From NCBI GenBank assembly GCA_039111475.1, contig JBCCIP010000021.1, forward strand, positions 31,760-95,759: a DNA stretch of 64,000 bases, given 5' to 3'. Below, one piece after another: positions 45,214-53,253 of this stretch. Origin of the DNA: JAUIET01 sp039111475. Its GTDB lineage: Bacteria; Pseudomonadota; Gammaproteobacteria; Pseudomonadales; JAUIET01. Under the pieces are notes generated by a model, which was not told the origin of the DNA, searched no databases, and saw only the letters and a list, made by a program, of their open reading frames with translations. The stretch's first letter is position 1; each line of letters starts with the position of its first letter. The position numbers and the translations under genes were made by a program.

Positions 45214-46416
45214 ATGCCAGTTTTTAAATTCAAGGCAATGGACGCCAACGGCAAAATCGTTAACAGCGATACTGAAGCAGAACATCTTGCCGATCTGGAA
45301 GTTCGCCTTCGCGCACAACAACTTGACTTGATCCACGCGAAGCAAAAGCGCGCCAGCGTTGTACGCGGTCGCGGCTCCGTGCCAACACGTCAGGATCTTA
45401 TAAATTTTTGCTTCTATCTCGAACAACTGCAGGGCGCAGGTGTACCCTTGGTGGATGCGTTGAAAGATCTACGCGATAGCCTCGAAAAAGGGGCACTACT
45501 GCGTGTAGATACGGGATTGATTCAACACATTGAGGGTGGCAAAAAATTCTCCGAAGCTTTGGGTGAATACCCAGCGGTTTTTTCAAACTCGTTTGTCAGT
45601 CTGATCGAAGCCGGTGAAGAAAGCGGAGAGATGCACAAGGTTCTTTCGGATCTCAGCGACACCTTGAAGTGGCAAGACGAATTAATAGCGCAAACCAAAA
45701 AGGCATTGATTCAACCCGCGTTTATGATTGTCGTTGTCATCGGCTTGTTGTTTTATATGATGACCCAGCTTGTGCCGCAACTCACCTCGTTCATCATGTC
45801 TATGGGGCAGGAATTGCCCTCGCACACCCTTGCGCTAATCGCGGTCTCAGATTTCTTCGTTGACTATTGGTACGCCTTGCTGCTTGGTCCAATAGTGTTT
45901 GCTTGTGGGCTGGCCATTTCGATAAAAGTGAGCGAGCGTGCCCACTATCAATTCGACAAAATCAAACTCAAAATCCCAATCATTGGCGAGATTCTCAGCA
46001 AAATCATTTTGGCACGCTTTTCAAATTACTTCGCGCTATTATTCAGCGCCGGCATTCCTGTATTGCGCTGTATGCAAGTATGTAAACGAATTACCGATAA
46101 CAAACACATGGAGCATGCACTGGAAATTGCCCGCAACGATATCACCGCCGGCAAAAACATCCATACCGCGTTAGGGGAAACCAATATTTTTCCACCGCTT
46201 GTTGTGCGAATGATTCGGGTGGGAGAATCAAGCGGAAGGCTGGACCAGTCTCTGGTTAACGTTTCGTATTTCTACAAACGCGAAGTCGACGAAGCCATTG
46301 GCAAAATGCAGGCAATGATACAGCCTGTAATGACTATTGTAATTGGGGTGATTATCGCCTGGATAATGCTCTCTGTACTTGGCCCTCTGTACGATCTAAT
46401 TGGCACGGTAGGTTGA
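45214..46416 (+). CDS. mshG: GspF/PilC/MshG-like inner-membrane platform protein
   Basis: A 400-residue protein with two GspF domains and three membrane segments: near the middle (MIVVVIGLLFYMMTQLV and ALLLGPIVFACGLAI) and at the C-terminus (TIVIGVIIAWIMLSVLGPLY). The GspF motifs VSLIEAGEESGEMHKVL and MIRVGESSGRLDQSL are intact. The N-terminal MPVFKFKAMDANGKIV is the usual family start. It lies 3 bp after the ATPase gene; the pair forms the motor core. Confidence 0.92.
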   Translation: MPVFKFKAMDANGKIVNSDTEAEHLADLEVRLRAQQLDLIHAKQKRASVVRGRGSVPTRQDLINFCFYLEQLQGAGVPLVDALKDLRDSLEKGALLRVDTGLIQHIEGGKKFSEALGEYPAVFSNSFVSLIEAGEESGEMHKVLSDLSDTLKWQDELIAQTKKALIQPAFMIVVVIGLLFYMMTQLVPQLTSFIMSMGQELPSHTLALIAVSDFFVDYWYALLLGPIVFACGLAISIKVSERAHYQFDKIKLKIPIIGEILSKIILARFSNYFALLFSAGIPVLRCMQVCKRITDNKHMEHALEIARNDITAGKNIHTALGETNIFPPLVVRMIRVGESSGRLDQSLVNVSYFYKREVDEAIGKMQAMIQPVMTIVIGVIIAWIMLSVLGPLYDLIGTVG

Positions 46417-46422
46417 ACTAAC

Positions 46423-48060
46423 ATGAGCAGCAAGCGCGTACTACTTCTTAGCAACTATCACATACAGGCCTACCACGTTACGCGCGGAAAGATTATCCGT
46501 GACGTTAAGCTAGGCCTGGAGGGTGATTATTGGCCGGCATTATCCCAGTATCTAAAAAAGGATTTGCGTTCTCCGCTCTACCTGATCACCAATATCCTTG
46601 AAGAAGAGTTCCAGCTTGAAAGAGTTCCGCACACGCGTGGCAGAGACCGTAAGATGCTGTTGGAAAGAAAAAAGGAGCAAATGTTCAGAGGTGAGAACTT
46701 TGCCAATTATCGAGTTGTGGGTAGAGAGAAAACCGGCAGAAAAGACGACAAGGTGCTCTTTTATACGATGCATGAGTCTGATGCACTGAATGAATTGCTC
46801 ACTCGCATCGAAGAAATGGAGTTGGCGCTGGCCGGTATATATTCAGTACCGCTGCTAATTCAGCAATGCCTGAAAGACATTCTTCCAGATTCGAACATCC
46901 TTGTCTTATCAGAAGTTGATAACCATCTTGACGACAGGATTTCCTTCCGACAATGCTTCTTCACCAATGGCGCGTTGGCACTCACTCGCTTAAGTACATT
47001 TAACCTAGACGATTCGAACAATGTCACCGAGGAACTGGCCGACGAGGTTGACGGTTCCAGACGTTACCTGACCAGCCACAGAATTTTAGATCCATTTGCG
47101 AGACTGACCACTCTGGTTCTGGAATCGGCCAGTACGGTCAAAAGAACCGGGCGACTTCAGTTACCGGAAGAATTTGATGTTCAGTACGCAAGGCCAGAAC
47201 GTATCGCTGAGGTCCTTAAACTGAAATGTGTAGACCAGGATGTTTTCTTTGACGATGTGTTGGCGGGCGATTTATGTCGGCACCGTAGCAAGCGGCATTA
47301 CGGCACTAAAGACAGCTTGTTTCATTACCGGCACCACCAAGCCAGATGGGGAATAGCCATGGCAAGCCTGGCGCTGGCGACAACGGTGTCTATTTTTTCC
47401 GCAACTTTGGTTCTAAGCGGCATTAGCATTGATCACGGCAACAAGGAGTTAAGCGCACTGCTGGATAAAGACCGAATTCAAGTCGAAAAAATGGAAGCTT
47501 CCGCGCCAAAATTAGCCCAGGCTGCCGACCAGCTCGAAGCCGCCGTTCTGAGCGTCGAATGGTTGCAACAACATACTATGCCGCCTGATCAGCTCATGAC
47601 AGAAATCAGCACAAGCCTAAGGCTGTTTCCCGACATCGTAATCAGCGAACTGCATTGGGAACGCGTTAATGCAGGAGAAGGTGGCGCGGGGCTCGTGGAT
47701 ATACCAGCCCCTATGCCCGGCATGGAGGGTGCCGACTCTATGCTCCCCGCAGCGCCATCCACGGATGATCAAACATCCCGCAAACAGGAGAAATTTGTTG
47801 TTACCGTGAAAGGCAAAAAAGATGACTACGCGGGTGAGCTGCGTCACGCCATAGAAAGAATTGAGGCGTTCGCCAACCGCCTTGAGGCCAGCGAGGGCGT
47901 GATAGCGCTCGAGCTTACCAAACTGCCCGTAGACCTTAGCTCCGACGCTAGAGTGGCCGGAGAAATTACTGGCATGATGGATAGGGTGGACCAAAGCTCG
48001 GCAGATTTTGAATTAGAGATGACCGTGGTAAACAAACATGCGCGCACGACCTATCTTTGA
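46423..48060 (+). CDS. PilM-PilN/GspL-like inner-membrane assembly protein
   Basis: A 545-residue protein with a cytoplasmic N-terminal part of about 300 residues, one membrane helix (about 309-333, IAMASLALATTVSIFSATLV) and a periplasmic part of about 200 residues with a helical, probably coiled-coil, start (KELSALLDKDRIQVEKMEAS). The N-terminal half begins KRVLLLSNYHIQAYHVTRGK, compatible with the actin-like PilM/GspL cytoplasmic fold, though no family motif is strong. By position it would take the place of MshI or of PilM plus PilN. It overlaps the next gene by 23 bp. Function is inferred from topology and context. Confidence 0.65.
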   Translation: MSSKRVLLLSNYHIQAYHVTRGKIIRDVKLGLEGDYWPALSQYLKKDLRSPLYLITNILEEEFQLERVPHTRGRDRKMLLERKKEQMFRGENFANYRVVGREKTGRKDDKVLFYTMHESDALNELLTRIEEMELALAGIYSVPLLIQQCLKDILPDSNILVLSEVDNHLDDRISFRQCFFTNGALALTRLSTFNLDDSNNVTEELADEVDGSRRYLTSHRILDPFARLTTLVLESASTVKRTGRLQLPEEFDVQYARPERIAEVLKLKCVDQDVFFDDVLAGDLCRHRSKRHYGTKDSLFHYRHHQARWGIAMASLALATTVSIFSATLVLSGISIDHGNKELSALLDKDRIQVEKMEASAPKLAQAADQLEAAVLSVEWLQQHTMPPDQLMTEISTSLRLFPDIVISELHWERVNAGEGGAGLVDIPAPMPGMEGADSMLPAAPSTDDQTSRKQEKFVVTVKGKKDDYAGELRHAIERIEAFANRLEASEGVIALELTKLPVDLSSDARVAGEITGMMDRVDQSSADFELEMTVVNKHARTTYL

Positions 48061-48697
48061 GCTAAAGCGCTTACGATTGGCGCTGGTATTATTTGCTGTT
48101 TGTGCCATCGGTAGTGCTTACTTCTGCTATTCAGCTTTCTCGTTTCAGCAAGATCAAAAAGCGATTGAAGCTGGAATTCTCAGCGAAATACGTGCAATCC
48201 AGGCAAGGCAACGAACCAATTCTGAGCACCGCCGTATTGATAAGGAATATTCAGAGCTGTTTGCGGAGCTTGATGCAGCCGGTTACTTTAGCAAATCAAA
48301 CAAGCTCGATTGGGTTGAACAAATCGAGACCGGCGCCAGACACTTGAGAATTCCGCTGAGTAAATACGAACTCAGTGAGCACAGTAAAATGCCATTGCCG
48401 GTTCCAACGCCAGCTGAAGGTCTGGGCTTGTACAAGACCCCACTGCAGCTTGAGCTCACTATGCTGCACGAAGGCGATTTACTGGCAATGGAGCATTATC
48501 TTGCCAAAAGCAATCTTGGCCTATTTACTTTTGAGTCGTGCGAATTGCGTCGAACCCGGGATAAGCCCAGCTTGCGGCGATTGGAGGCCATGTTGTCGGC
48601 TCAGTGCCAAATCAACATCTACAATTTTTTATTCGACGATAACAGTGGCTCCGCCGGCGACGCTCTGGCCGGCGGCATGCCTGCACCAGACGTTTAA
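48038..48697 (+). CDS. PilO/GspM/MshJ-like inner-membrane protein
   Basis: A 219-residue bitopic protein with a short basic cytoplasmic start (MRARPIFELKRLR), one helix (LALVLFAVCAIGSAYFCY), a heptad-like segment (QKAIEAGILSEIRAIQARQR) and a periplasmic domain ending in a Gly/Ala-rich tail. It has the layout of PilO and GspM, which pair with PilN or GspL. The two cysteines near FESCELRR and SAQCQIN may form a disulfide. It starts 23 bp before the end of the previous gene, implying coupled synthesis of the two partners. Confidence 0.65.
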   Translation: MRARPIFELKRLRLALVLFAVCAIGSAYFCYSAFSFQQDQKAIEAGILSEIRAIQARQRTNSEHRRIDKEYSELFAELDAAGYFSKSNKLDWVEQIETGARHLRIPLSKYELSEHSKMPLPVPTPAEGLGLYKTPLQLELTMLHEGDLLAMEHYLAKSNLGLFTFESCELRRTRDKPSLRRLEAMLSAQCQINIYNFLFDDNSGSAGDALAGGMPAPDV

Positions 48698-48709
48698 ACT
48701 GAGTCCATT

Positions 48710-49189
48710 ATGAAAACACTATGTATCAGTTCTGCGCTAATTGTTGGGCTTTTTACCAGCGCGTATCTTGGCGCGGTTGACAGGCTATTCACTACTGTCA
48801 AAGAAAGACAGATTCTCGACAGTCGCCGCTATGGCCGTGAGCAACTAAAAGGTGATGACACTAAAATTCAAAAGCAGTCATTGCATTTAAATGGCGTAGT
48901 TACCATCAATCAACAGCCGCCGAAAATATGGCTAAATGGCGAATACAGCCAGAGCGAAACCACTGAACTCCAACCGGTTTCTAACAGGAACGCTGTAGAA
49001 CTATTTTTGCGAGAACGTAGATTGCATGTCAGCTTGAAGCCAGGTCAAAAACTGGATTTACTAACAGGCAGTCGCCTTGAGCCCTACAACGTGCCGCAAA
49101 ACGATGACGTCAAAGAAGAAAATCGAGACGGCACGGAAAACGATGAAAGCCCGGATTTGTTAGACGAAGCAGCAGGTGGTAATCCGTGA
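48710..49189 (+). CDS. PilP/MshK-like periplasmic protein
   Basis: A 159-residue protein with an N-terminal hydrophobic segment (LCISSALIVGLFTSAYLGAV) that is a signal peptide or anchor, then SLHLNGVVTINQQPPKIWLN, the kind of beta strand pattern seen in the HR-domain proteins PilP and MshK, which contact the secretin. The C-terminal 40 residues are acidic and probably disordered. It is short for the family and the assignment is mostly by position between the PilO-like and pilin-like genes. Confidence 0.55.
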   Translation: MKTLCISSALIVGLFTSAYLGAVDRLFTTVKERQILDSRRYGREQLKGDDTKIQKQSLHLNGVVTINQQPPKIWLNGEYSQSETTELQPVSNRNAVELFLRERRLHVSLKPGQKLDLLTGSRLEPYNVPQNDDVKEENRDGTENDESPDLLDEAAGGNP

Positions 49190-50607
49190 TAGCAAAGCCA
49201 CTCAGAGCCCAGCAAGGTGTTGTTCTATTGATGATTGCACTTGCCATACTGGTCGGTAGCACTGCACTAATACTCTCATCATTTAGCAACGATGGCTCAC
49301 TTGCGGGGCTAGCGCGCAGCAACAAACACTCACTCAGTGAGGCCAGGGATGCGCTGCTGGGCTACGCGCTCAGCTACCCGGAGAACCACACGGGCGCCAG
49401 TAATGCACCACCGGGATTTCTGCCGTGTCCAGATGTTGATGGGGATGGCCTTGAAGACGTTGACCAATGCGATGATCCGGACGAGAACAGCATTGGGTTT
49501 CTTCCATGGCGCACGCTTGGCCTGGCCAAACCCGGAGCCAGTAGTGGGACAACGAATTGCCTATGGTACGCAGTGTCCGCAGGTTTTAAGTCACCTGCAG
49601 ACACGGCCGGCCCACCCATTCTGAATTCCAGCTCCAATGGCAGATTTCAGATCGAAAACGTTCGCGGTGACCTAATTGTTGGCGCATCGGCTGCTGACCG
49701 GGCGATTGCAATCGTCTTCGATCCGGGCCAGGTGCTCACCATCGATGGACCAACACCGTCCGCCAATGATTACCTGCAAAACAGGCTGGCGGTTAGCACA
49801 AGAACGGCATGTGGCGCACAAAACACCAATGATCAAATCAATCAGGCAATAAATTACCTGGACAGGCTGAATGGCATCACAAACGCTCATGGCACCAAGC
49901 TGGGCGCAGGCGGTAGCAGTCCTGGTGCGACACCTTTGCCCAGCGACGGCGTATCTGTTTTCGTGACAGCCAGTCAACAACAAGCGAATTACGGCCCTTC
50001 GTACAATGATCAGCTAACCTGGATTGGCAGAGCAACGTTCGAAGCTGTTTTTGATCGCATGAATTCATGGACTGTATCCAAAGTACAAAATTGTGTTGCC
50101 CGCTACGGCGAATTGAATGTGGTTGGCAGCAAGCGCTACCCATGGGCTGCAAGTCTGGACTCGTCAGCAGACCCACAATACGAAGAACAAAACGGTCAGC
50201 GCTTCGGGCGCATACCAAGCGTTTTAAATTCACCGGGCACAAGCAGCTGGCCACCTGACCCGGACCCTGCCTCGAGCTCAGATTGTTTTAGCTGGCCTTG
50301 GTGGCCCGCCTGGCAGGAAGGTGTTTTCTATGCAGTTCACGAGCAACACACGGACCCGGTCGGAGCCGGAAGCACAGTGTTAGAACTGGATGGAGCAGCC
50401 AGTGAATTTGTTGTACTACTGGCTAATGAAGAACTCAGCGGCCAAACTCGTGAGGGTTACACTAATAAAGGAAGGGTGCAAAACTATCTGGAAGGGCAAA
50501 ATCAACCCGCCACTGGCAGCGCGACAATTCCTCCTGGTGACGAAGCGTTTGTGCGTGGAAACGGATCTTCCGTTAACGATGTAGCCTGCAATGATAACGG
50601 TTGCTAA
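49186..50607 (+). CDS. PilX-like pilin-family protein with LPCPDxDGDG motif
   Basis: A 473-residue protein with a pilin-like N-terminus RAQQGVVLLMIALAILVGST, resembling PilX-type leaders but without the +5 Glu. Residues 79-88 are LPCPDVDGDG, an EF-hand-like Asp loop, followed by LPWRTLGLAKPG and a Cys-containing stretch (TTNCLWYAVSAGF). The same block appears in the next gene. The large C-terminal domain has paired cysteines. It begins with GTG overlapping the previous stop (GTGA). At 473 residues it is large for a minor pilin and could be a tip or adhesin-like subunit; that is inference. Confidence 0.65.
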   Translation: MIAKPLRAQQGVVLLMIALAILVGSTALILSSFSNDGSLAGLARSNKHSLSEARDALLGYALSYPENHTGASNAPPGFLPCPDVDGDGLEDVDQCDDPDENSIGFLPWRTLGLAKPGASSGTTNCLWYAVSAGFKSPADTAGPPILNSSSNGRFQIENVRGDLIVGASAADRAIAIVFDPGQVLTIDGPTPSANDYLQNRLAVSTRTACGAQNTNDQINQAINYLDRLNGITNAHGTKLGAGGSSPGATPLPSDGVSVFVTASQQQANYGPSYNDQLTWIGRATFEAVFDRMNSWTVSKVQNCVARYGELNVVGSKRYPWAASLDSSADPQYEEQNGQRFGRIPSVLNSPGTSSWPPDPDPASSSDCFSWPWWPAWQEGVFYAVHEQHTDPVGAGSTVLELDGAASEFVVLLANEELSGQTREGYTNKGRVQNYLEGQNQPATGSATIPPGDEAFVRGNGSSVNDVACNDNGC

Positions 50608-50631
50608 CCGTCATTTTCATGGAAGAACAGC

Positions 50632-51393
50632 ATGCTTAAAAACACACTAAACAATTATCCAGTTTCATCAAAGACCATCAGCGCCCGCAACATGCGCGGA
50701 TTTTCGTTGATAGAAATGGCTGTGGTAATGGTAGTACTCGGCCTTGCTCTCGGCGGACTACTGTCGCCGTTGTCCCAACAATTGGAGTCGAGTGACAGAA
50801 AACAGGCTCAGGCCGAATTGAAAACGATCAAAGAAGCCTTGATGGGTCATGCAATGGCGGAAGGTCGCCTGCCCTGCCCGGATACCAATGGCGACGGGCA
50901 GGAAAACACTCAAACAGTGGCGGGGCAACAGGTATGTGTTCTTCCCTACGGTAACCTCCCTTATCAAGCACTTGCAGTGGGCAGAGACGATCCATGGAAT
51001 CAGTCGTATGCCTATTATGTAACGGCAGACTTTGCAGACGATGACGAAACTACGCCTTCCTGCTCCGTAGCCCCTTCCGGTGTGAGCTTCGCTTTGTGCG
51101 CGGCAGGCGACCTGGAGGTTTTGGACAACACTGGTAACCCGATTGCTGATCAACTTCCGGCTATTATCTTAAGCCATGGTAAAACCAGGCTGGAGAATGC
51201 GGCTAGCAATACGACCAGAAGTATTATGGAGGCAAGAAACTTTAACCCCAATCAGCACACTGATGGCACCGCAAACAGTAAAAGGCAGCAGCTGTTTTCA
51301 GAAAAAGCAGGGTTTGAATTTGACGATATTGTTGAGTGGGTACCGCACAGTGTACTGAAAGCAAAAATGGTCAACGCGGGTCGTCTGCCGTAG
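50632..51393 (+). CDS. Minor pilin-like protein with LPCPDxNGDG motif
   Basis: A 253-residue prepilin with a class III motif: leader to MRG, then FSLIEMAVVMVVLGLALGG with Glu at +5. The block EALMGHAMAEGRLPCPDTNG (about 68-87), then VLPYGNLPYQALAV and DPWNQSYAYYVTADF, corresponds to the equivalent block of the preceding gene. It is the last gene of the cluster. Its 3' end overlaps by 23 bp a convergent gene on the minus strand. The leader is long for a pilin (about 23 residues before the cleavage site). Confidence 0.82.
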   Translation: MLKNTLNNYPVSSKTISARNMRGFSLIEMAVVMVVLGLALGGLLSPLSQQLESSDRKQAQAELKTIKEALMGHAMAEGRLPCPDTNGDGQENTQTVAGQQVCVLPYGNLPYQALAVGRDDPWNQSYAYYVTADFADDDETTPSCSVAPSGVSFALCAAGDLEVLDNTGNPIADQLPAIILSHGKTRLENAASNTTRSIMEARNFNPNQHTDGTANSKRQQLFSEKAGFEFDDIVEWVPHSVLKAKMVNAGRLP

Positions 51394-51649
51394 AGCTTCT
51401 ATTGGCAATATCCCTGACTAGATTCGATATTTCCTCCGCCAGCATATTCGTGGCATTCGCCGCACTCTTGGTAGCCACAAGAAACTGGCGAATTTCTGCT
51501 TGCACTGTGATGCTTTCATCAAGTTGCTGACTCACTTTCTCCATAGCCGCCGATACCGATCGCTCGTGACGACTTCGTATAAAGTCGTGTAACAAGAGTG
51601 CGGCAATGACACCGAAGAAAACACTAAAAAATGTGGCGAGTTCAATCAT
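51371..51649 (-). CDS. Small single-helix membrane protein, function unknown
   Basis: A 92-residue protein with one N-terminal membrane helix (IELATFFSVFFGVIAALLLHDF) and a predicted helical, possibly coiled-coil, tail (AAMEKVSQQLDESITVQAEI) ending in a polar stretch. The initial residues lack an export signal, so it is probably an inner-membrane protein with the tail in the cytoplasm. The gene overlaps the last pilin-like gene by 23 bp tail to tail. I recognise no family; it could also be a chance frame, though the membrane-plus-coil pattern favours a real gene. Confidence 0.5.
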   Translation of the reverse strand: MIELATFFSVFFGVIAALLLHDFIRSRHERSVSAAMEKVSQQLDESITVQAEIRQFLVATKSAANATNMLAEEISNLVRDIANRSSTADDPR

Positions 51650-51786
51650 GGCAGCTTCGTCAGAGTTTACTTATGGTCCTGATAGTACACTAGCCAAATC
51701 GTCTCATAACATAAACGATTGTAAAACACCGACTATCTGATGGTTGTGAGATATTACCCAATGTGGCCAGGATGGAGAGTTCACCG

Positions 51787-53253
51787 ATGAATGAACAAAG
51801 CAGCAAACAAAGCTGTCGAATAGCCGTGATAGGATGCGGCCCTGCGGGCATTGCCATCGCCCGTGAGCTACTGCTAAAAGGTTTTGAGAAAATTTCAGTG
51901 CTCGAGAAAAATTCAGCCGCCGGTGGTACCTGGCACCAACACAGCTACCCCGGGCTAGCATGCGACGTATGGGCACATTCTTATTCGTATTCGTTTGCAC
52001 CCAATCCCGATTGGTCCGCCAATTTTGTAGAACGAGATGAAATTGAAGCGTACCTGCAACGCTGTGCTCGCGAATTCGGGGTTGACCGCCTAACCCGATT
52101 CAATACGTGCGTCACGGCCGCGCATTACCAGGGCGACGGACGCTGGGAACTGACGCTCAATAACTCTGAAAAAGAGATATTTGACGTTGTTATTAATGCT
52201 GGGGGCAATCAGCACACACCTCAGATGCCTAATATTGAAGGTATTGAGCGCTTTGCCGGCCCAAGCTGGCATTCAACACACTGGGATCACAGCGTAGACC
52301 TGCAAGGAAAACGAGTAGCGCTGATTGGCTCTGCAGCAGCAGCAGTGCAAATTGTTCCTGAACTGATCAACACGGCTAAGCATCTGACCGTAATACAGCG
52401 TCGCCCGAACTGGATTATGGAGCGCGGTAGAAAGCCCTATTCGGAATTCCAAAAACGACTGTTCTCGGCGTTCCCGCCAAGTTTGAAGCTGGTTAGAAAA
52501 ATTCAGGGTTTCTTCATGGGCTTGGTCTATCAAGCCGCTACTATGGGCCATAAGAGAATGCGCGATTTTGAGAACATGGCACTCAAGCATCTGGACAGCA
52601 AAGTGGATGATCCAAAGCTTCGTAAGTCACTGGTGCCTAGCAGTAATTATGGCTGTCAGAGGGGGCTAGTCAGTGACGGTTACTATGATGCCTTGCAGGC
52701 AGATAACTGCGAGTTAATTACGGACGCAGCGGCAGAAATTACCACAACAGGTGTGAAAACAGAGAGCGGCCGCCATATCGACGCCGATATCATCGTTTAC
52801 TGCACCGGATACAAAGTCATGGATTTCGATCGTTTCGATGTGATCGGTGAAAACAGAGAAAACCTGACAGACAAAATGGCGCAGGCCCCTGAGGCTTACA
52901 AGGGGATGGCTGTGCCTGGATTTCCAAATTATTTCTATGTGATCGGCCCGAATGGTTTACTGCTGTCGGCCTCGTACTTTGTGACCGTTGAAATTTGTGT
53001 AGAGGCACTTGCGCGCTTGCTGTCAGACAAAGCAGACAGAAAAATCCAAGTCCTCAATGTTAAACCGGAATTGCATAAAAAGTTCAGCGAATGGATAGCG
53101 GTCCATGTTTCGAATTTCTCCTGGGGCCATAGCTCTTGCAATAGTTACTACCGCTCAGAGTCAGGTCATGCGCCCTTCCTTTACCCCGGCAGTATCAAGC
53201 AGTATAAGCAGATGAAAGCTGAGTGTGGTCTGCATGAATACCAGTTAGAGTAG
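51787..53253 (+). CDS. Flavin-containing monooxygenase, Baeyer-Villiger type
   Basis: A 488-residue NADPH- and FAD-dependent monooxygenase. The FAD motif GCGPAGIAIARELLLKG opens the protein, GGTWHQHSYPGLACDVWAHS follows, and FAGPSWHSTHWD matches the type I Baeyer-Villiger fingerprint FxGxxxHxxxW. The NADPH motif is LIGSAAAAVQIVPEL. The start at 51787 is preferred, with GGAGAG nine bases upstream. The 3' end overlaps the convergent serine-hydrolase-like gene by 9 bp. Such enzymes oxidise ketones to esters or lactones; the substrate is not known. Confidence 0.9.
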   Translation: MNEQSSKQSCRIAVIGCGPAGIAIARELLLKGFEKISVLEKNSAAGGTWHQHSYPGLACDVWAHSYSYSFAPNPDWSANFVERDEIEAYLQRCAREFGVDRLTRFNTCVTAAHYQGDGRWELTLNNSEKEIFDVVINAGGNQHTPQMPNIEGIERFAGPSWHSTHWDHSVDLQGKRVALIGSAAAAVQIVPELINTAKHLTVIQRRPNWIMERGRKPYSEFQKRLFSAFPPSLKLVRKIQGFFMGLVYQAATMGHKRMRDFENMALKHLDSKVDDPKLRKSLVPSSNYGCQRGLVSDGYYDALQADNCELITDAAAEITTTGVKTESGRHIDADIIVYCTGYKVMDFDRFDVIGENRENLTDKMAQAPEAYKGMAVPGFPNYFYVIGPNGLLLSASYFVTVEICVEALARLLSDKADRKIQVLNVKPELHKKFSEWIAVHVSNFSWGHSSCNSYYRSESGHAPFLYPGSIKQYKQMKAECGLHEYQLE

